From Halothiobacillus sp. 35-54-62 (GTDB lineage Bacteria; Pseudomonadota; Gammaproteobacteria; Halothiobacillales; Halothiobacillaceae), in NCBI GenBank assembly GCA_002281295.1, contig NCFS01000009.1, positions 1 to 59,413 of the forward strand: a stretch of DNA of 59,413 bases, written 5' to 3'. The position numbers were made by a program, and so were the translations under genes. Shown in pieces: positions 41,101-49,409 of this stretch; the stretch's first letter is position 1; each line of letters begins with the position of its first letter. The notes under the pieces were generated by a model. That model was not told the DNA's origin and did no database searches. It saw nothing but the letters and a program-made list of their open reading frames with translations.

Positions 41101-42635
41101 CGTTCGGTCGATTCCTGGAATTGGGCAAACGGGATTTTTATGCCAATACGCCGATGGGTTTGCGCCCGTTCAAGGACAACATCAGCTATTTTGGTATTGA
41201 TGCCGATCAGCTCATGTCCGCACGGCCCGAATTAACTGCTGATGTCTTCCGAGCCGTGATGGCGCTGTTTGCCGAAGGGGCATTGCATCCCTTGCCCTAT
41301 CAGCACTTCACCGCCGATACCGCGATTGATGCCTTCCGTACCATGCAGCAAGCGCGGCACATTGGTAAATTGGTGGTAGACCTGACCGAACCCCCTGCGG
41401 CCATTAAACCTACCCCCAAACCCGCTTGGCAGGCAAACCCCCAGGCGAGTTACCTGATTACCGGCGGGTTGACGGGCTTTGGGTTTGAGACCGCCCGTTG
41501 GTTGCTTGAACGTGGGGCAGGGCGCGTGATTTTAGCGTCACGGCGCGGCAAAAAAACACCAGGTTTAGCCGAAAAACTCGCCCGCCTGGGTACGCTGAAA
41601 TCGCGGGTCGAAGTTGTCGCCTTGGATGTAAGCAATGCCAGGGCGGTCACCGAGTTATGCCAAAAGCAGCCGGGGAAATCGCAGGCCAGCTATCCCCTGC
41701 GCGGCATTATCCATGCGGCCATGGTGATTGATGATGCGCTGATTCAGAATTTGGATGCGCAGCGCATGAGCGATGTCATCACCCCCAAAGTCGCGGGCGC
41801 ATGGCATCTGCACCAAGCCACCCAAATGATGCCACTGGATTTCTTTGTGGTGTATTCCTCAGTCACCACGCTCATGGGCAACGCGGGGCAAGCCAACTAT
41901 GTGGCTGCCAATGCCGCCCTTGAAGCCCTGGCGCGGCAACGGCGCGGGCAGGGCTTGCCCGCTACCGCGTTATGTTGGGGTCCCATTAGCGATGTGGGGT
42001 ATTTAACCGCGCATCAAGCCGTATTAAGTGGCTTGGAATCGCGAACGGGCGGTGCTGCCATTACCAGCAGCCAGGCATTGAACGTGCTTGAGCTCAGCTT
42101 GCAATCCAACCTGAATGGGATTTCGGCGATGAGCCTGAATGGTGCAGCCCTGCAGCGGATTTTGCCTGAGCACAGCCTATCGAGATTCGCCTATTTGCAC
42201 ACGGGAGCGAACAGCACCGAAAACCTCAATGAAGACAACCTCAAGGAAGCGCTGCAAACGCTTGCGCCTGAAGAAGCGCGGGCCATGCTGATCACCCTCA
42301 TCCGTGAAGAAGTGGCTCAAGTGCTCGGCCTGCCTGCCGCGAAAATTGATCAAAACCAATCCCTGTACGACATGGGGCTCGATTCCCTCATGGCGGTTGA
42401 ATTGGCTTTAGGTATTGAAAAACGCACCGGCGTGCGGCTTTCAGCCATGGCCTTGAACGAAGGGCCCACCGTATTCCGTCTGGCTGAGCGCATCCTGGGT
42501 ATGGTACAGTCTCAACACACGATACAAACCAACCCTCAGGAAGAGACGTCCTTGCTTGATCAACTCGCGCAACAACATGCCGATGGCTTAACGGCCGAAG
42601 AGCAGGAAGTACTCAAGGATCTGTCCAAACCATGA
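35169..42635 (+). CDS. Single-module fully reducing type I polyketide synthase
   Basis: 2488 residues: KS (about 15-405), AT (530-830), DH (895-1170), a structural or degenerate region (1200-1740), ER (1750-2075), KR (2090-2310), ACP (2370-2445). Key residues seen: KS Cys185 (DTACSSS), His303 (HGTGT), His343 (SNLGHMEP); AT Ser625 (GHSVGE) and His731 in YAFH, a blend of malonyl-type HAFH and methylmalonyl-type YASH; DH His926 and Asp1089; ER HGGAGGVG; KR Ser2231 and Tyr2244; ACP Ser2406 (GLDSL). The KS lacks about 17-20 residues before HGTGT. One module with full reduction suggests iterative use or extension of a supplied starter to a saturated chain. No thioesterase domain; release probably falls to the next gene, which overlaps by 4 nt. 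Confidence 0.93.
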   Translation: MNYKKKIRNRFTDDDLAVIGMAFRFPGDITDVDVLWDALMAGQDLVTEVPAERFGTRFYQHDRRDEQGRSVTFKAGVVEKITDFDPAFFGISPREALKMDPQQRILLELTWHALEDAGVLPERIASTQCGVFVGVSALDYGTRTLDDLAAMNAYSMLGSTLSIAANRISFIYDLHGPSLSIDTACSSSLVALHTACESLKRGECETALVGGVNLLAHPYPFVGFSHASMLSKDGRSKSFAADANGYVRAEGGAVLLIKPLRAAQRDGNRIHTVIRATGTNADGGQKTGITMPSAEGQMRLLPHGTGTAVGDPIEIQAIGSVYGAARLPDNPLPVGSIKSNLGHMEPASGMAGLVKAILTLKHQQIPPSIHADILNPQLALDEQHIHIVRSPLLFPAQNRPLRAAVNSFGFGGTNAHVIIEAAPSSLVVSSTKTPQSRHCPSLVLSAKDAAIFPDMANAYADLIEAQPENYAVIANNAAGHRQWLPSRLAVMGETPAVIVQRLRDFAMQVDAINPPRGIVLETALPHSNLKNRCAFVYAGNGAQWQGMGLALMQESPLFARKIRALDRLMKPLIGFSLIKELRASPASGRMNETAVAQPLLFAIQVALTELLRAEGITAEAYTGHSVGEIAAAWAAGCLTLEDAAKVVAVRSRAQAKTAGSGRMMAAAVLPDELAQTLELLEIETHACVIAGFNAPKSLTLVGAEPVLVVLNDYWAQAGVFARLLDLDYAFHSSAMAPIAEEITTNLADLTPQSGTGCFVSTVTGNQHSGENLGADYWWHNVREPVQFASALSTLIDDGFTVFVEISPHAILQRYLIQGAEHKNVPIRAVPLARQNADGLLDICEAVLRIKLHLGPTDFATGKKIPFIDLPKYPWQRQRYWATETSEGYNLILRDRIHPLLGYPLTEAPLGWENILDPEVLPYLADHQVDGAVVLPGAAYVEMALAAAKLGLGWEDTELRALEIRHPLVFEAGQSRTVRTRIFGLDHRFSIQSRRRLSEDEWIEHAVGQVREAGDPGLHRLIDLPQLSDAVVVDAATHYRQASALGLNYGASFQGISALTLFGHTVLASLNLPQSVQTDEAHILHPALLDLCFQSLLALVAQEPQQAGATYLPVQIGRLISPHGTLKPSHLHGEIKRLSAHSVVADFSLLAADGRVITQLSDCRFRAAHFSTGRARPPLWVTERLPLRPHGVSSRLSACLPSIRAQTAPSQGTILRQRYHEEIRPLLDALVIAYAYESVRTLADEQGVLPPTSPAAQSLYIGLLAQLSTQGYIQGYIQGHTQADVIGSEIRLAAAPPSGTDIWTLLNHDYPEANAEATLIARLGARLTRVLMGQSEMSIFAREMAQSALFNQWQTEGLVQVGGGLLATNFWRGLGYWAQQSDNSLLRVLQIGGNPIHTVAQLRIHLPSLGLSVVATTPNQEAFASWPTDDPQHLTLIPWTQCVQKLAQAELADFDVVWIDGALSAEEWPEVADLGRAAAGGLAVIQQPAHALYLDFISGLAAHREDSAQDESMFESSVRAQRLGSLLANDTEVQFESGDVQRMGMSLAITPLGDSTVGQATDTNANNAPPQSDTVVALNAAGQDLAHRLEMATIKSTEPTATVFIHGAWTGSGDLNTETVHSATQFLSLLQQWGAHESSQPIYLVLPFGALDNTDDAQSCPVNAALWGMARVAMNEQPSLNLYLIDPRGDWTDAAFHTRLLAALSTESPERELILTATATHTLRAVTASTEPSAPRVTPRVDRGEPRYQLGFTVPGQLRHLHWQAMSERALADDEVELRVHAVGLNFRDVMFAMGLLGDEAVENGFSGASLGLECAGIITRVGAKVTHVAVGDAVLGFGPQCFASHVVTRGNAVAKMPEQWQFTEAATIPTVFFTVYYALVEMARLRAGERVLIHGGAGGVGIAAIQLAQHLGAEIFATAGSDEKREFLRLMGVRHIYSSRDLHFAEQILADTQGAGIDVVLNSLAGEAIERNLDVLRPFGRFLELGKRDFYANTPMGLRPFKDNISYFGIDADQLMSARPELTADVFRAVMALFAEGALHPLPYQHFTADTAIDAFRTMQQARHIGKLVVDLTEPPAAIKPTPKPAWQANPQASYLITGGLTGFGFETARWLLERGAGRVILASRRGKKTPGLAEKLARLGTLKSRVEVVALDVSNARAVTELCQKQPGKSQASYPLRGIIHAAMVIDDALIQNLDAQRMSDVITPKVAGAWHLHQATQMMPLDFFVVYSSVTTLMGNAGQANYVAANAALEALARQRRGQGLPATALCWGPISDVGYLTAHQAVLSGLESRTGGAAITSSQALNVLELSLQSNLNGISAMSLNGAALQRILPEHSLSRFAYLHTGANSTENLNEDNLKEALQTLAPEEARAMLITLIREEVAQVLGLPAAKIDQNQSLYDMGLDSLMAVELALGIEKRTGVRLSAMALNEGPTVFRLAERILGMVQSQHTIQTNPQEETSLLDQLAQQHADGLTAEEQEVLKDLSKP
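38973..39008 (+). repeat. Three 12-bp tandem repeats inside the PKS
   Basis: Unit CAGGGTTATATT and two variants in tandem, encoding Gln-Gly-Tyr/His-Ile/Thr repeats (GYIQGYIQGHTQ) in the linker between DH and the degenerate region. Length is a multiple of three, so copy changes stay in frame. Confidence 0.7.
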
Positions 42636-43999
42636 GTGCCCTTGAAACCCCCGGCAATGAACAGCTCTGCCCCGAAAAATCAGGCAAGGCGGCCAGTAAG
42701 GCCGACCTGATCAAACGGTTCCTCGCACCCAAGCCAGCATCCGGGCAGGTACCCAAGGCAGTGATGAATCCGGAGAATCAGCCGAAATCAGCCCGCAGGA
42801 TTCCCACTGAATTCACCCGGTTTGATCAGTTCCCCGGCTACAAACAGCAAAAAATGATGGCCGATGCCGCCAAACTGCTCGGTGCGTCCAACCCATTTTT
42901 TGGCATGCATGAGGGCATAGCGGGCGCGACTACCGTGATTGGCGGCAAGGAATGCATCAACTTTTCCAATTACGATTATCTCGGGTTAAGTGGCGATGTG
43001 CGCGTGCAGCAAGCCGCCATTGATGCCATCAACACCTATGGCACATCGGTGTCGGCCAGTCGCATTGTCTCGGGTGAGCGGCCGATTCATCGGGCATTGG
43101 AGCGTGCCATTGCCGATGCCTACGGCGTGGATGATGCCATCGTATTCGTAAGTGGCCATGCCACCAATGTGGCCGTCATCGGGCATTTATTTGGCGCCAA
43201 GGACCTCATCCTGCACGATTCATTGGTCCATAACAGCGCCCTTGTTGGGGCGCAACTTTCAGGCGCAACCCGGCGCAGTTTTCCGCATAACGATCTGGAC
43301 GCCCTGGAACACCTGCTGATCGAATTGCGCGACCGATTCGAGCGCGTGCTCATCGTGGTTGAAGGCCTGTACAGCATGGATGGCGACATCCCCGATTTAG
43401 CGACCCTGGTCACACTCAAGCAGCGCCATGGCGCGTTTTTGATGGTGGATGAAGCCCATTCATTCGGTGTACTGGGCGCAAACGGTTTCGGTATTCGTGA
43501 GCACGCCGCCATCGCCGCCAAAGAGGTGGATATCTGGATGGGGACACTCAGCAAGGCGCTTGCCGGATGCGGCGGCTATATCGCCGGGGAATCCGCATTG
43601 ATCGAACAGCTCAAATATAATGCGCCAGGTTTTGTGTACAGTGTGGGCATGGCGCCTGCGGTTGCGGGGGCATCACTGGCCGCAATCACGATCTTGCAAG
43701 AAGAACCCTGGCGCGTCACAAAACTTCAAAAAAACGGCCAGTACTTTTTGGCGCAAGCCAGGGCCGTGGGGCTGGATGTGGGCTTAAGCCAAGGCTACTG
43801 CGTTATTCCGGTTGTCATTGGCAAGTCATTATCGGCGGTTAAGCTCTCGCACCGCCTACGCCAACACAACATCAATGTACAGCCCATCATCCATCCGGCG
43901 GTAGAAGAGCGCGCGGCGCGTTTGCGATTTTTTATCTCCTGCACGCATACCGAAATACACATTGACCAAACTCTTAGTACGTTAAAATCTCAAATATAG
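42632..43999 (+). CDS. PLP-dependent alpha-oxoamine synthase (AONS/SPT family)
   Basis: Enzyme of 455 residues that condenses an acyl thioester with an amino acid and releases CO2, giving an alpha-aminoketone. Motifs: NYDYLGLSGD, SGHATNVAVIGHLF, DEAHSFGVLG (cofactor Asp and His) and the Schiff-base Lys308 in TLSKALAGCGG. The first 70 residues are a Lys/Pro-rich extension absent from BioF, possibly docking to the PKS carrier domain. Its ATG overlaps the PKS stop (ATGA). PKS release by such an enzyme is known in fumonisin and in vitroprocine-type pathways; serine palmitoyltransferase is the closest functional analogue. The amino acid used cannot be told. Confidence 0.92.
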   Translation: MSALETPGNEQLCPEKSGKAASKADLIKRFLAPKPASGQVPKAVMNPENQPKSARRIPTEFTRFDQFPGYKQQKMMADAAKLLGASNPFFGMHEGIAGATTVIGGKECINFSNYDYLGLSGDVRVQQAAIDAINTYGTSVSASRIVSGERPIHRALERAIADAYGVDDAIVFVSGHATNVAVIGHLFGAKDLILHDSLVHNSALVGAQLSGATRRSFPHNDLDALEHLLIELRDRFERVLIVVEGLYSMDGDIPDLATLVTLKQRHGAFLMVDEAHSFGVLGANGFGIREHAAIAAKEVDIWMGTLSKALAGCGGYIAGESALIEQLKYNAPGFVYSVGMAPAVAGASLAAITILQEEPWRVTKLQKNGQYFLAQARAVGLDVGLSQGYCVIPVVIGKSLSAVKLSHRLRQHNINVQPIIHPAVEERAARLRFFISCTHTEIHIDQTLSTLKSQI

Positions 44000-44012
44000 G
44001 ATAGGAAAAAAT

Positions 44013-45464
44013 ATGAATTCAACATTAATACCCGTGATTCTTTGCGGCGGTGCGGGCTCCCGGCTGTGGCCTTTGTCGCGCGAATTGCACCCCAAGCCAT
44101 TTATTCGCATGCCGGATGGACAGAGCCTGCTTCAGAAAGCCTTTCTACGCGCATCGGGGCTGAATGGCATCGAGCAAGTCATCACCGTCACCAACCGTGA
44201 TCTCGTATTTAAAATCGAAGACGAACTCAATGAAGTCAACGATGAAAAACGGGCAATCTCGTTAATTCTCGAACCCATTGCGCGCAATACGGCCGCGGCC
44301 GTTGCCTCCGCCGCGCTACTGGTCGCCAAAACCGACCCTCAAGCGCTCCTGCTCGTGCTGGCAGCCGATCATCTGATCGAAAACAAGGAAGCCTTCGAAG
44401 AAGCCGTTGGTCAGGCCAAAAAATTGGCTGAGCAAGATCGGCTGGTCACATTCGGGATCAAGCCGGATCAACCGGAAACCGGGTACGGGTATATCGAATA
44501 TAAAGGGAATGAAGTCATTCGCTTTGTCGAAAAACCAAACCTTGCCGATGCGATTACTTTCGTTGAAAGTGGCCGTTTTTTGTGGAATTCCGGCATGTTC
44601 TGCTTCAAGGCAAAAACCGTACTGGATGAATTGAACAAGTACGCGCCGGAGATTCTGGCTACCGTTAAAAGCACTATCGAGCACTCGAAAATTGCCCAGG
44701 GCAAAACCCATGGGCATGAGTTTTTCCACTGCGAACTGGACGCGGCCCATTTTGCCCATGTACCGGAAGAGTCGTTCGACTATGCCGTCATGGAGCAGAC
44801 AAAAAACGCCGCCGTCGTTCCCAGCGATATTGGCTGGAGTGATATCGGCTCCTGGCAGGCGCTGGGTGCCATTGGCAAACATGACGTCCACGGAAACAGA
44901 CTGGATGGTGAAGTGATCCTGCACGACGTTCAGGGTTGCTACATCCACAGTGACAGCCGTCTCGTCGGTGCCGTCGGCGTGGAGAATCTGGTCATCATTG
45001 ACACACCCGATGCCCTGCTGGTTGCTCATAAAGATCGCAGCCAGGAGGTAAAACACCTCTTCAAACAGCTCAAAAGCAGCGGGCATGAAGCCCATCGTCT
45101 GCATAGAACCGTTCATCGCCCCTGGGGAACCTATACCGTTCTGGAAGAACATGCCGATTTCAAAATCAAACGCATTGTGGTCAAGCCCGGCGCAACTCTT
45201 TCCTTGCAAATGCACCACCACCGGAGCGAGCACTGGGTCGTGGTCAGTGGCATGGCTAAAGTCACCAATGGCGAGAAAGAAATCCTGCTGGCAGCCAATG
45301 AGTCGACCTATATCCCGGCGGGACAAAATCATCGACTCGCCAACCCCGGCATGATCGACGTGGTTTTGATCGAAGTTCAAACCGGCCAATACCTGGGTGA
45401 GGATGACATCGTCCGAATTGAAGATGTTTACGGCCGAGCAGAAACCAAAATATTTAACGCTTGA
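44013..45464 (+). CDS. manC: Mannose-1-phosphate guanylyltransferase / mannose-6-phosphate isomerase
   Basis: Bifunctional enzyme of 483 residues. N-terminal nucleotidyltransferase with CGGAGSRLWPLSRE, FGIKPDQPETGYGYIE and FVEKP; C-terminal cupin isomerase with PWGTYTVLEEH, SLQMHHHRSEHWVVVSG and PAGQNHRLANPG. It supplies GDP-mannose for the Gmd/Rmd pair downstream. It starts 13 bp after the oxoamine synthase with an AGGA ribosome site, so the lipid and polysaccharide genes may share a transcript. Confidence 0.95.
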   Translation: MNSTLIPVILCGGAGSRLWPLSRELHPKPFIRMPDGQSLLQKAFLRASGLNGIEQVITVTNRDLVFKIEDELNEVNDEKRAISLILEPIARNTAAAVASAALLVAKTDPQALLLVLAADHLIENKEAFEEAVGQAKKLAEQDRLVTFGIKPDQPETGYGYIEYKGNEVIRFVEKPNLADAITFVESGRFLWNSGMFCFKAKTVLDELNKYAPEILATVKSTIEHSKIAQGKTHGHEFFHCELDAAHFAHVPEESFDYAVMEQTKNAAVVPSDIGWSDIGSWQALGAIGKHDVHGNRLDGEVILHDVQGCYIHSDSRLVGAVGVENLVIIDTPDALLVAHKDRSQEVKHLFKQLKSSGHEAHRLHRTVHRPWGTYTVLEEHADFKIKRIVVKPGATLSLQMHHHRSEHWVVVSGMAKVTNGEKEILLAANESTYIPAGQNHRLANPGMIDVVLIEVQTGQYLGEDDIVRIEDVYGRAETKIFNA

Positions 45465-46563
45465 GATTGAAATTGAAAATTATAAATAAGATTAAAAAAA
45501 ATAGATTATTCTTAATCATCGTTGTCATCCCGACATTGATTTCAATCATTTATTTTGGCCTGATCGCATCCAAGGTATACATATCCGAATCAACGCTGGT
45601 AATTCGCACACCAGAGAAATCATCGCCATCCATGCTCGGCCAAATCCTTCAGGGGGTTGGCTTCAGCACCTCACAGAATGACGCCTATACCGTCAAGGAT
45701 TACATCACCTCTCGGGATGCGATGGAAACACTGATCAAGAAAATGGATCTCAAGCAACAATTCGAAAAGAACAGCATTGATCCATTCAATCGATTCGGTG
45801 GATTCATCTATTGGAAAAACAATCTGGAAGAATTCTACAAGTATTACCAACACATGGTCCTTACATCGCTCGATCCACTATCGACGATCCTCACACTTAA
45901 AACCCGCGCATATACGGCCAAAGACGCCCAAGAGATGAATTCACTGCTTCTGGCGCAAAGTGAAGATCTGGTCAACAAGCTGAATGATTTGCACAGGAAA
46001 ATCTGGACAAGGCAGAAATGAAGGCCAAGGAAGCCGCCCTGGCCGTTGGCAAATATCGTAATGAGTTCGGGGTCATCAATCCGGAAAAACAATCGACCAT
46101 TCCCTTGCAGCAAATCGCCAAACTTCAGGATCAGCTCATTGCCACCCAAGTGCAGATCATGCAGATCGAAACCATCAGTAAAGGCAATCCACAATTGCCA
46201 TCGCTCCGGCAACGTGCAACTCTACTCAAAAACGAAATCGCGAAAGAAACAGCCCATGTGGCCGGCGCGGGTGCCAACAACAAATCCCTGGCCAGCAAGG
46301 CGGTCGAATTCCAGCGCCTCTCTCTGGATAGCGAATTTGCAGACCGAGAACTGGTCAGTGCCATGGCATCACTCCAGCAAGCACGCACCCAGGCACAGCG
46401 GCAGCACATTTACATCGAACGAATCAGCGAACCAAATTTGCCAGATGCCTCAACCGAGCCCAAACGATTTCAGGACATCTTGGCAACGTTACTGCTGACA
46501 CTTATTATCTGGGGCATTGTGAGCATTCTTAATGCGGGCGTGCGGGAACATTATGACCGCTAA
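45461..46563 (+). pseudogene. kpsE: Capsule export inner-membrane protein KpsE-like, frameshifted
   Basis: Two abutting frames together encode one PCP-3/KpsE protein. Frame 1 (45461-46021, TTG start overlapping the manC stop) holds the N-terminal membrane helix and periplasmic part up to SEDLVNKLND. Frame 2 (open before 46018) continues AQENLDKAEMKAKEAALAV and carries the coiled-coil region and the C-terminal membrane helix (ILATLLLTLIIWGIVSILNAG). Reading across with one added base near 45988-45993 restores a continuous family-like protein of about 366 residues. So there is a one-base loss, either a true mutation, a phase-variable site, or a sequencing error. The role would be spanning the periplasm for ABC-dependent polysaccharide export. 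Confidence 0.82.
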
Positions 46564-47356
46564 AAGCCAGTATCAGCCCACATACCTCGAGCAGCTTCGC
46601 ATCCAACTTCGGGTCATCTGGGCACTCACCCTGCGGGAAATGATCACGCGATATGGTCGGGAGGGCATCGGTGTAATCTGGATCATCGCCGAGCCTGCGA
46701 TGTTTATCGTCGGTGTCATGGTGATCTTCTCAGCCGTGGGCCACACTGAGTTTACCGGAACTAGCGTGGCCGAATACCTGGCGGTCAGCTACCCCACCAT
46801 GCTGCTGTGGCGCAATGGAACAGGGCGCGTTATGAAGGCTGTAGATATCAATCGCGCACTACTTCATCACCGCCCGGTACGCCCAATGGATATTATCTAC
46901 TCTCGCATTCTGTTGGAGTTTGCGAGTGCTACAGCCGCATTTATCTTCCTCTATTTGATTTTCATTGCGCTCGGTATTTGTCAATGGCCCGGCGATTTAC
47001 TTACTATGATTGTCGGCTACTTCATGGTCGTCTGGTTTTCATTTGCATTTGTTATGATCATGGCGGCGCTATCAGAGTTAAGTGAAGCAATTGAACGAGT
47101 GTCACACATTATTCTCTACTTAAACCTTCCATTTTCAGGGGTATTCATTACCGCTGCAGCCGTTCCACAACCCTATCGAGATTATCTCTTACTATTTCCT
47201 CTTGTAAATTGCGTCGAATGGTTCCATCACGGATATTATGGTGATCGCATGCAGACATTCTACGACCCTCAATACACAATTGTATCTTTGCTTGTCATGA
47301 CATTTTTTAGCTACGCACTAATAAACATTGCCAATAAACGCGTTCAAAGAACCTAA
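46553..47356 (+). CDS. kpsM: Polysaccharide ABC transporter permease KpsM-like
   Basis: ABC-2 type permease of 267 residues with about six membrane helices. WALTLREMITRYGREGIGVIW is the typical amphipathic start of capsule exporters, followed by EPAMFIVGVMVIF. The ATG 46553 (MTAKSQYQ) overlaps the KpsE frame by 11 nt; an in-frame start at 46532 is possible. With KpsT it exports a lipid-linked polysaccharide across the inner membrane. Confidence 0.92.
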   Translation: MTAKSQYQPTYLEQLRIQLRVIWALTLREMITRYGREGIGVIWIIAEPAMFIVGVMVIFSAVGHTEFTGTSVAEYLAVSYPTMLLWRNGTGRVMKAVDINRALLHHRPVRPMDIIYSRILLEFASATAAFIFLYLIFIALGICQWPGDLLTMIVGYFMVVWFSFAFVMIMAALSELSEAIERVSHIILYLNLPFSGVFITAAAVPQPYRDYLLLFPLVNCVEWFHHGYYGDRMQTFYDPQYTIVSLLVMTFFSYALINIANKRVQRT

Positions 47357-47367
47357 TAGTTTTAAAT

Positions 47368-48021
47368 ATGCTTAAACTAAATAATATTTGCAAATCTTAC
47401 CCAATACACCATGGGCGATCACAGCGCGTTATTCTTGATAACATCAATTTCCAGGTTAACCAAGGAGAGAAATGGGGGATTCTCGGTCGCAATGGCGCTG
47501 GAAAATCAACGCTGATTCGTGTGATTAGTGGCTCAGACATTCCGGGATCAGGAACCGTGACAAGAGATATGTCCATTTCCTGGCCCCTCGCCTTCGGCGG
47601 AGCTTTTCAGGGGAGTTTAACGGGCAAGGATAACGTTAAGCTTATTTCGCGAATCTATAATGTCGATTTTGATAAGACTATTGCTATGGTCGAAGATTTC
47701 GCAGAATTAGGTCCCTATCTCAACGAACCCGTTAAAAGTTATTCCTCTGGAATGAGTTCACGCTTAGCCTTTGCCATCTCGATGTCGATTGAATTTGATT
47801 GTTTTTTAATCGATGAAGGTATGTCGGTGGGGGATCATCGTTTTCATCAAAAATGCAATGTTGAGTTATTTGAAAAAAGAGCTGATCGAGCGATGATCAT
47901 CGTTGCCCATCAAACAGATATTATTCGCCAGCATTGTGACCATGCTGCGGTTTTAGAAAACGGAAACTTAGTCGTTCACGATACAGTAGACTCCGCCATT
48001 GCCGCCTATGAAGCGCTATGA
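47368..48021 (+). CDS. kpsT: Polysaccharide ABC transporter ATP-binding protein KpsT-like
   Basis: ATPase of 217 residues. Walker A GRNGAGKSTLI, signature YSSGMSSRLAFAIS, Walker B CFLIDEGMSVGD. There is no C-terminal carbohydrate-binding extension of the Wzt O9a type, so it resembles capsule-type KpsT, whose substrate is recognised by other means. Eleven base pairs after kpsM. Confidence 0.94.
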   Translation: MLKLNNICKSYPIHHGRSQRVILDNINFQVNQGEKWGILGRNGAGKSTLIRVISGSDIPGSGTVTRDMSISWPLAFGGAFQGSLTGKDNVKLISRIYNVDFDKTIAMVEDFAELGPYLNEPVKSYSSGMSSRLAFAISMSIEFDCFLIDEGMSVGDHRFHQKCNVELFEKRADRAMIIVAHQTDIIRQHCDHAAVLENGNLVVHDTVDSAIAAYEAL

Positions 48022-48057
48022 CCTTAAAAGCAAATTGTGAAAGGAATGATTAGGATA

Positions 48058-49407
48058 ATGTGGCTAGAAAAAATTACACCATATTATTTGTTTCAGCGTG
48101 GGCTTGCATCAGCCCACGCCATCTTTGATGCGCGATGTATTGCCAAAACTCGGCGCAAACTCCAAAATATCAAAAAAAATAACAATAACGATAAAGCATT
48201 CATTAACACCGCACAAAAACAGCTCCTGGTTGATGTGTCGATCATCTGCCAAAATGATGCACAGACAGGGATTCAGCGGGTAGTCCGGGCACTCGTCAGC
48301 CAATTACTTGGCAATCAAGCACCCGATGGCTATATCGTTCGAACCGTGGCCGCAAGCCGTAAATCCCCCTATCGCATCATTGACTGGCCTGGGCAACAGG
48401 CCACCGTTACAGCAGCTCGAAAAATCAGTATTCGACCCGGTGATATTTTCCTTGGACTGGATCTATGTACCCGCATTGTTCCCGCACAACAAAAACAACT
48501 TGCGCAATGGCAACGTAGCGGGGCAAGTCTGAATTTTATGGTTTACGATCTGCTTCCCCTACAGCATCCCCAGTGGTTCACAGAAAAGACGGTCGCCTAC
48601 TTCCAGCGCTGGCTCAGGTCTCTGGCTGTGCTTGCAGACCAGATCATCTGTATCTCGCCCCAGGTTGCCCGGGACTTCAACGATTACACTATTGATCGCT
48701 ATCGGTTTCCCGATCACTGGATTCCTATACAGACCATCCCCATGGGGCATGACATTGCCTCATCACAACCGAGTTTCGGGCTACCCCAAGACTTCGAGCA
48801 AACACTAGAGAAAATTAGACAGCCAAACACCATTCTCATGGTGGGCACCCTTGAACCGCGCAAGGGTCACGAGCAGGTGTTGAGCGCATTTGATCACCTT
48901 TGGCAATCGGATAAGGATTACAGACTGGTCATCGTGGGCCGACCAGGTTGGAAAACCGAGGCACTGCAAGAACGATTGAAAACCCATGCAGAATTGGATC
49001 AACGATTATTCTGGCTTGACGACGCCAGTGATGAAGCCCTGGACCTCATCTATCACGCCTGTGCAGGGGTTCTGATCGCATCTTGGGCCGAAGGATTTGG
49101 ATTGCCGCTGATTGAGGCTCTAGGGTATGGAAGGCCAGTACTAGCCAGAGATTTACCCGTGTTCCATGAACAACAGAATCCGAATATCACTTTTTTCAAA
49201 ACAGAAAAACCAATACATCTAGCGCATGTCGTTCAAGACTGGATCACTAAGATCAGCGAACAAAACAGGATGCCCCCCTCTGTTGACTCGACCTCGCAAA
49301 AAGCGTGGACAGATTCATCAAAGGCGCTCTGGGAAGCCTTACGCAAACATACCGATAAAACTTCAGTACCAATGCCCAACACGCACGAATTACAGGTAGC
49401 CAGTTAA
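48058..49407 (+). CDS. GT4-family glycosyltransferase
   Basis: GT-B fold transferase of about 449 residues from ATG 48058 (MWLEKITPYYLF); GTG 48037 and ATG 48046 are in-frame options with comparable ribosome sites. The N-terminal 70 residues are an extra charged segment; then VDVSIICQNDAQTGIQRVVRAL, the donor-binding half with TLEPRKGHEQVLSAF, and the EX7E-type motif SWAEGFGLPLIEALGYGRP. The donor is probably a nucleotide sugar such as GDP-mannose or GDP-rhamnose made here; this is inference from the locus. Confidence 0.88.
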   Translation: MWLEKITPYYLFQRGLASAHAIFDARCIAKTRRKLQNIKKNNNNDKAFINTAQKQLLVDVSIICQNDAQTGIQRVVRALVSQLLGNQAPDGYIVRTVAASRKSPYRIIDWPGQQATVTAARKISIRPGDIFLGLDLCTRIVPAQQKQLAQWQRSGASLNFMVYDLLPLQHPQWFTEKTVAYFQRWLRSLAVLADQIICISPQVARDFNDYTIDRYRFPDHWIPIQTIPMGHDIASSQPSFGLPQDFEQTLEKIRQPNTILMVGTLEPRKGHEQVLSAFDHLWQSDKDYRLVIVGRPGWKTEALQERLKTHAELDQRLFWLDDASDEALDLIYHACAGVLIASWAEGFGLPLIEALGYGRPVLARDLPVFHEQQNPNITFFKTEKPIHLAHVVQDWITKISEQNRMPPSVDSTSQKAWTDSSKALWEALRKHTDKTSVPMPNTHELQVAS

Positions 49408-49409
49408 CC

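Noticed and set aside
44316..45389. 357-codon open frame antisense to manC
   Set aside because: ManC is certain from both domains; the antisense product has no family features or ribosome site.
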